NCBI GenBank assembly: GCA_023443225.1
Contig: JAEZVF010000113.1
Span: 1 to 6,423 of the forward strand
Direction of reading: 5' to 3'
From: Bacillota bacterium
GTDB lineage: Bacteria; Bacillota; Clostridia; Lachnospirales; Lachnospiraceae
Length of the DNA stretch: 6,423 nt
The position numbers and the translations under genes were made by a program. Shown here piece by piece: positions 5,249-6,423 of the stretch. Within the stretch, counting starts at the first letter, position 1, and each line of letters starts with the position of its first letter. The notes under the pieces are model-generated. The model was not told where the DNA came from. It was given only the letters and a program-made list of their open reading frames with translations, and searched no databases.

Positions 5249-6423
5249 TTAAATTTTATCAGAGTTAATTGGTAATACGGTTTGTAACGAGTAAGTAATT
5301 GATAGATCCTTTCTTGAATATTCTTTCTTGAAATTCTGAATAATTCTTTTTAAAACCATCTGTCCATTTTCGTAAGTTGAAGTAGGAAGGAGCATTAAAT
5401 ATTGACTTACACTATATCGACTATAGACATCTCCTTTGCGCAAAGAATTGCGGATAGAATCACCTAGTTCATCCATGGCTCGGGTCTGTACTGCTGGTTT
5501 TAATAATTGCCCTTTTAAATTGCTGATGGTAAGCAGGCATAAGAAGATGGAATCTCCGGTTCGCTCAATGGCTCTGGCCTCCAGCTGATAGATATCCCGA
5601 AAAACAGAAGGCTCGCAGCAAAATGCCCCCTTATTGGTTCCCCCCTCTAAAAGGATCTCCCTTATGACGCTTAAATCCATTGTGATTCCATGCTTTTTGT
5701 CGCTGATCATTTTATACAGCTCTTTAAAACGAATGGATGGAGTTATGGCAAACTCGTTGTAGAACATGTCGTTTACCCGTTTGTAATGATCTAGGGACAT
5801 CATCTGATTGCCACTCTGGTACAGGGCATAGATCAGATAATAATGAGCATCTTCCCCGTAAGGATCGATGGAGATTGTCTGTTGGCAGACATCAATCATC
5901 GTAGGATAATCCTTTCTGTCATCTAACATCACCAGGATCTTTTTCACTAGTTTTTGATAAAGGGAATGATAATAGGTATGAATCGGAATTACCCAGGATT
6001 CCCATTCGGATTTTGGGAGAAAGTTTCCCTTATAAAGATTAAATGCGTCCATTGACAGTTTAAAACGAGTCTCATCAGTAAATTCTTTACTATCAGCCTG
6101 CAGACAAAGCTCTTCGAACTTGTCCGTGTCGCATACAGTGGTAAGATCCCTTGTCCAGCCATATGCCTTTCTGTTTTGGAATACCAGTTCCTGAGTGGGA
6201 AACCCAAGTGGCTCAAGAAGCTTTCGCACGCGGAACATCAGCGTCTTTAAAGCGCCAGCCGGATTATTGCTGGCTTCATCTTTCCAAAACAAATCGATTA
6301 ATTCATCAACGGGAATATCCCTGCCACGAAACGTGATTAAATATTCCAAAAGACTCCATGGTTTTTTAGCCTGATTATTCTGATCAACAATTATTTTGTC
6401 TCCGATGGTAACGGAGAATCCAC
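5249..6423 (-). CDS. BTAD-family transcriptional regulator with a degenerate GGDEF-like C-terminus (N-terminus outside window)
   Basis: The reading frame stays open to the window edge, so the true start is beyond it; 390 residues are visible. The first roughly 95 residues match the winged-helix DNA-binding domain of SARP/AfsR-like activators, with FSVTIGDK (2-9), AKKPWSLLEYL (18-28), and GALKTLMFRVRKLLEPLG (56-73), whose LMFRVRKLLEPLG resembles the recognition-helix region. Residues about 99-239 fit the BTAD helical/TPR domain, including LYKGNFLP, a DPYGEDAHYYL helix and an HYKRVNDMFYNEF helix. Residues about 254-386 resemble a GGDEF fold whose signature reads RYSVSQY (335-341), where active diguanylate cyclases have RYGGDEF. 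That part is inferred from pattern similarity. A TTG at 6349 is in frame but cannot be the start, because it would remove the first part of the DNA-binding domain. mgsA follows 27 nt downstream and is the obvious candidate co-transcribed gene or target. Confidence 0.85.
   Translation of the reverse strand, partial: GFSVTIGDKIIVDQNNQAKKPWSLLEYLITFRGRDIPVDELIDLFWKDEASNNPAGALKTLMFRVRKLLEPLGFPTQELVFQNRKAYGWTRDLTTVCDTDKFEELCLQADSKEFTDETRFKLSMDAFNLYKGNFLPKSEWESWVIPIHTYYHSLYQKLVKKILVMLDDRKDYPTMIDVCQQTISIDPYGEDAHYYLIYALYQSGNQMMSLDHYKRVNDMFYNEFAITPSIRFKELYKMISDKKHGITMDLSVIREILLEGGTNKGAFCCEPSVFRDIYQLEARAIERTGDSIFLCLLTISNLKGQLLKPAVQTRAMDELGDSIRNSLRKGDVYSRYSVSQYLMLLPTSTYENGQMVLKRIIQNFKKEYSRKDLSITYSLQTVLPINSDKI

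Noticed and set aside
5989..6336. Small open frames on both strands inside the BTAD regulator (5989-6216 -, 6151-6336 +)
   Set aside because: They are out-of-frame or antisense shadows of the regulator, whose domains are recognisable in its own frame.
6347..6349. TTG at 6349 as the start of the regulator
   Set aside because: The frame continues upstream to the window edge with recognisable winged-helix sequence, so the gene is cut by the window and does not start there.

Overview
The window looks like chromosomal DNA from a low-GC, Gram-positive anaerobe. Clostridia, and probably Lachnospiraceae, is the best guess. The support is AT-rich coding sequence with strong AGGAGG-type ribosome sites, a secreted protein with choline-binding-type cell-wall repeats, a Gram-positive tyrosine-phosphorylation module with adaptor and kinase as separate proteins, and a BTAD-type regulator. 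The assignment is inferred from gene content; nothing in the window proves it.

Layout. On the + strand (1-4743) there are five co-directional genes: a secreted cell-wall-binding-repeat protein (30-935), a hairpin-plus-U-tract terminator (953-985), an unrecognised multi-pass membrane protein with a signal peptide (1002-2498), then cpsB (PHP-family phosphotyrosine phosphatase, 2500-3237), cpsC/capA (Wzz-like membrane adaptor, 3252-3989) and cpsD/capB (BY-kinase, 3989-4687). The last four are packed so tightly (1-nt gap, 14-nt gap, 1-nt overlap) that they read as one transcription unit. A strong 19-bp bidirectional terminator (4696-4743) ends this unit. On the - strand, converging on the same terminator, are the 3' part of a BTAD-family regulator (5249-6423, N-terminus outside the window) and, 27 nt downstream of it, mgsA (methylglyoxal synthase, 4748-5221).

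How the genes fit together. CpsB, CpsC and CpsD form the phosphorelay that controls chain length and export of surface polysaccharide in Firmicutes. CpsC anchors and activates CpsD, CpsD autophosphorylates its C-terminal tyrosine cluster, and CpsB removes the phosphates. Normally glycosyltransferase, flippase and polymerase genes follow. Here the unit stops directly after the kinase, and upstream it carries a membrane protein of unknown function and a wall-binding protein. This suggests a detached phosphorelay that acts on a distant polysaccharide locus or on other envelope targets.

The most notable points are: the unknown membrane protein coupled to cpsB; a terminator whose loop is complementary to the next gene's ribosome site; a 12-bp in-frame DNA repeat encoding the kinase tyrosine tail; a regulator whose C-terminus resembles a GGDEF domain that has lost its signature; and the pairing of that regulator with mgsA. 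I see no mobile element, CRISPR array, tRNA or rRNA. No stretch longer than about 70 bases lacks a gene or terminator.
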